Source of the DNA: Candidatus Atribacteria bacterium
GTDB lineage: Bacteria > Atribacterota > Phoenicimicrobiia > Phoenicimicrobiales > Phoenicimicrobiaceae
Assembly (NCBI GenBank): GCA_003513845.1
Contig: DOTB01000050.1
Coordinates: 76,451-93,681, forward strand
Reading direction: 5' to 3'
Length of the DNA: 17,231 nt
Shown here piece by piece: positions 16,082 through 17,231 of this stretch (position 1 is the first letter of the stretch; every line of letters starts with the position of its first letter). The position numbers and the translations under genes were made by a program. The notes below the pieces were generated by a model that had not been told where the DNA came from, made no database searches, and saw only the letters and a program-made list of their open reading frames with translations.

Positions 16082-16160
16082 GGGTTCGATGAATCGAACA
16101 CCTACATTAGATCAGAAAAAAGCATTACCCCGTTTTCACGAAGGCAAACCTACCTGTTCT
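16082..16160. repeat. Palindrome plus inverted copy of the GC-rich module
   Basis: GTTCGAT-GA-ATCGAAC (16084-16099, perfect 7-bp arms) is followed by ACCTACA, as at 13431-13452. Then CCCCGTTTTCACGA (16128-16141) and a diverged GGCAAACCTACCTGTTC correspond, in inverted orientation, to 10808-10838. This is a second mosaic copy of the composite element at 10770-10850. Confidence 0.65.
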
Positions 16161-16174
16161 ACTAATGACTATTT

Positions 16175-16266
16175 ACTATCGACTATATTAACCGGTAAAC
16201 TAGCAAACTGGCTAACCATCTTAACTAGATACAATTCACGAGATACGAGATACGATATACTATATA
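16175..16266 (-). repeat. Composite repeat, copy 2: heptamer array plus core, inverted
   Basis: The 23-base core at 16203-16225 is the exact complement of 12054-12076. It is followed after a short gap by four tandem heptamers, CGAGATA, CGAGATA, CGATATA and CTATATA (16239-16266), the complement of the GTATnTn heptamers at 12007-12053. The stop codon of the IclR gene (16260-16262) lies inside the last heptamer units, so the repeat abuts or has entered the 3' end of that gene. Confidence 0.8.
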
Positions 16267-17057
16267 CTAAAAAAGCCTGGTATTGTAATTTTTTGAGCAG
16301 TAGAAAGTAAGGAATCTATTAATAAAGGCAGTTTTTCTTTGTCTACCCTTACTGTAGGAATACTAAAACTTAAACCAGCACAAACCCTTCCTTGATGATC
16401 CTTTAAAGGAACTGCTATACAAGAAACTCCCCTCATATACTCTTCGCTGACAAAACTATATCCCTGTTGCCTAACCAGTTTTAATTTCTTTTTTAAATGA
16501 TTTTTATCGGTAATAGTATAGGGAGTAAAAGATTTTAATTTCACTCTTTGGAGATAATCATTCAATTTCTTTTCGCTTAAATAAGCTAACAAAACTCTCC
16601 CCAAAGCAGCACAATAAGCCGGTTGATTAGAACCAATCTTTAAATCTAATTTAAGTGTATTATCACTACCAACACTATAAAGATAAATAATCTCGTCTTT
16701 ATCTAAAATAGCTAAATTGACTGTTTCATTAAATTTCTGGGAAAGTTCTCTCATGTAAGGGGTTATCTGACCTAAACCAATTTTATCGGTAATTGCGGAA
16801 ACTAATTTAAAAATTTTAAAAGTAATATAGTATTTACGATTTTGAGGATTTTGTTCAATATAGCCAAGATTCTTTAGCGTGCCTAACAGGCGATGAACTG
16901 TCCCTTTGGGGAGAGAGGTTTTTCTGCATAAATCAGTAATCCCTAATTCTTTTCCATTTTCTGCTAAAACTTCTAATAAAGAAAAGGCATTTTCTACCGA
17001 ATTGATAGGATATTTGAATTTATTTTCATTGCTGATGGGTTCGCTCATTTGTTTCAC
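16260..17057 (-). CDS. IclR-family transcriptional regulator
   Basis: A 265-residue regulator. The N-terminal winged helix-turn-helix (about 17-80) includes AFSLLEVLAENGKELGITDLCRK-type segments, SLPKGTVHRLLGTL (recognition helix) and the wing YYITFKIFKL. The C-terminal IclR effector domain (about 90-262) has PAYCAALGRVLLAYL and the late VSCIAVPLKDHQGRVCAGLSFS block. The GTG start at 17057 is preceded by AAAGG at 8 bases, and an ATG three codons on (17048) is the alternative. It is transcribed in the same direction as iorA, 349 bases upstream, and is a candidate local regulator of the fermentation genes. Its effector is unknown. The last residues are set by a repeat array that contains the stop codon. 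Confidence 0.9.
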   Translation of the reverse strand: MKQMSEPISNENKFKYPINSVENAFSLLEVLAENGKELGITDLCRKTSLPKGTVHRLLGTLKNLGYIEQNPQNRKYYITFKIFKLVSAITDKIGLGQITPYMRELSQKFNETVNLAILDKDEIIYLYSVGSDNTLKLDLKIGSNQPAYCAALGRVLLAYLSEKKLNDYLQRVKLKSFTPYTITDKNHLKKKLKLVRQQGYSFVSEEYMRGVSCIAVPLKDHQGRVCAGLSFSIPTVRVDKEKLPLLIDSLLSTAQKITIPGFFSI

Positions 17058-17089
17058 TATATATACCTTTGGTCTTTATATTGAAACTT

Positions 17090-17127
17090 TTCTATCTATA
17101 GAATACCATATAATTTTAAAAAATCAA
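17090..17127 (-). promoter_or_regulatory. Candidate iclR promoter with palindromic operator
   Basis: On the minus strand TTGATT (17127-17122), a 16-base spacer and TATTCT (17105-17100) with a TG upstream of the -10 form a plausible promoter. A palindrome TTCTAT-CT-ATAGAA (17090-17103, perfect 6-bp arms) overlaps the -10, where a repressor would block initiation. IclR proteins often repress their own genes through such sites, but no match to a specific consensus is claimed. Bases 17128-17231 hold no gene that I can see. Confidence 0.4.
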
Positions 17128-17231
17128 GCTTTTTTAATTATTTTGAGAAATTTTATTTGGAATATTATTTTTTAGTCTTTTCTTTATTACCAAAAATTTC
17201 TATAGGAACCTGTTAGCTAAAAGTTAAAAGT

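Noticed and set aside
16239..16266. Possible CRISPR repeat array
   Set aside because: The units are 7 bases, directly tandem, with no spacers and no cas genes nearby.
16089..16310. A 73-codon open frame on the plus strand
   Set aside because: It runs through three different repeat blocks and into the antisense of the IclR gene. It has no protein-like composition or ribosome binding site.

Overview
The window is AT-rich DNA from an anaerobic bacterium that ferments amino acids. Three things point that way: a ferredoxin-dependent 2-oxoacid oxidoreductase (IorAB), a phosphotransacylase/acyl kinase pair (Ptb, Buk), and strong GGAGG ribosome binding sites with several TTG starts. PstS has an ordinary type I signal peptide and no lipobox cysteine, which favours a cell with a periplasm (diderm). 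An uncultured lineage such as Atribacterota or a clostridium-like anaerobe would fit, but the window alone cannot settle the taxonomy.

Left part (1-2592, all minus strand). This is a decayed zone. It holds an IS1634-family transposase that is clearly dead (frameshift, lost catalytic Asp, internal deletion), the N-terminal stub of an amidohydrolase, and a methylglyoxal synthase gene broken by one base in a poly-A tract. An apparently intact small RRM RNA-binding protein follows.

Middle (2868-9700, plus strand). This is a complete phosphate-starvation locus: phoB-phoR (4-nt overlap), then pstS-pstC-pstA-pstB (the last genes overlapping) and phoU. Upstream of pstS four hexamers related to TTAACA lie at an exact 11-bp period just upstream of a -10-like box, which is the layout expected of a PhoB/PhoP binding array. 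PhoR senses and PhoB activates. PstSCAB imports phosphate with high affinity, and PhoU links transporter state to PhoR.

Right part (9720-17057, all minus strand). In transcription order the genes are an IclR-family regulator, iorA, iorB, a class I aminotransferase, butyrate kinase and phosphate butyryltransferase. Together they spell a plausible energy pathway: amino acid to 2-oxoacid (aminotransferase), to acyl-CoA plus reduced ferredoxin (IorAB), to acyl-phosphate (Ptb), to organic acid plus ATP (Buk).

The gaps between these minus-strand genes are full of dispersed repeats: perfect GTTCGAT/ATCGAAC palindromes, a GC-rich hairpin module, heptamer tandem arrays, and a pair of inverted composite repeats that flank the aminotransferase-iorB-iorA block. 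I see no tRNA, rRNA, CRISPR array or recognisable defence system. The most interesting items are the fermentation cluster, the repeat architecture and the Pho-box array.
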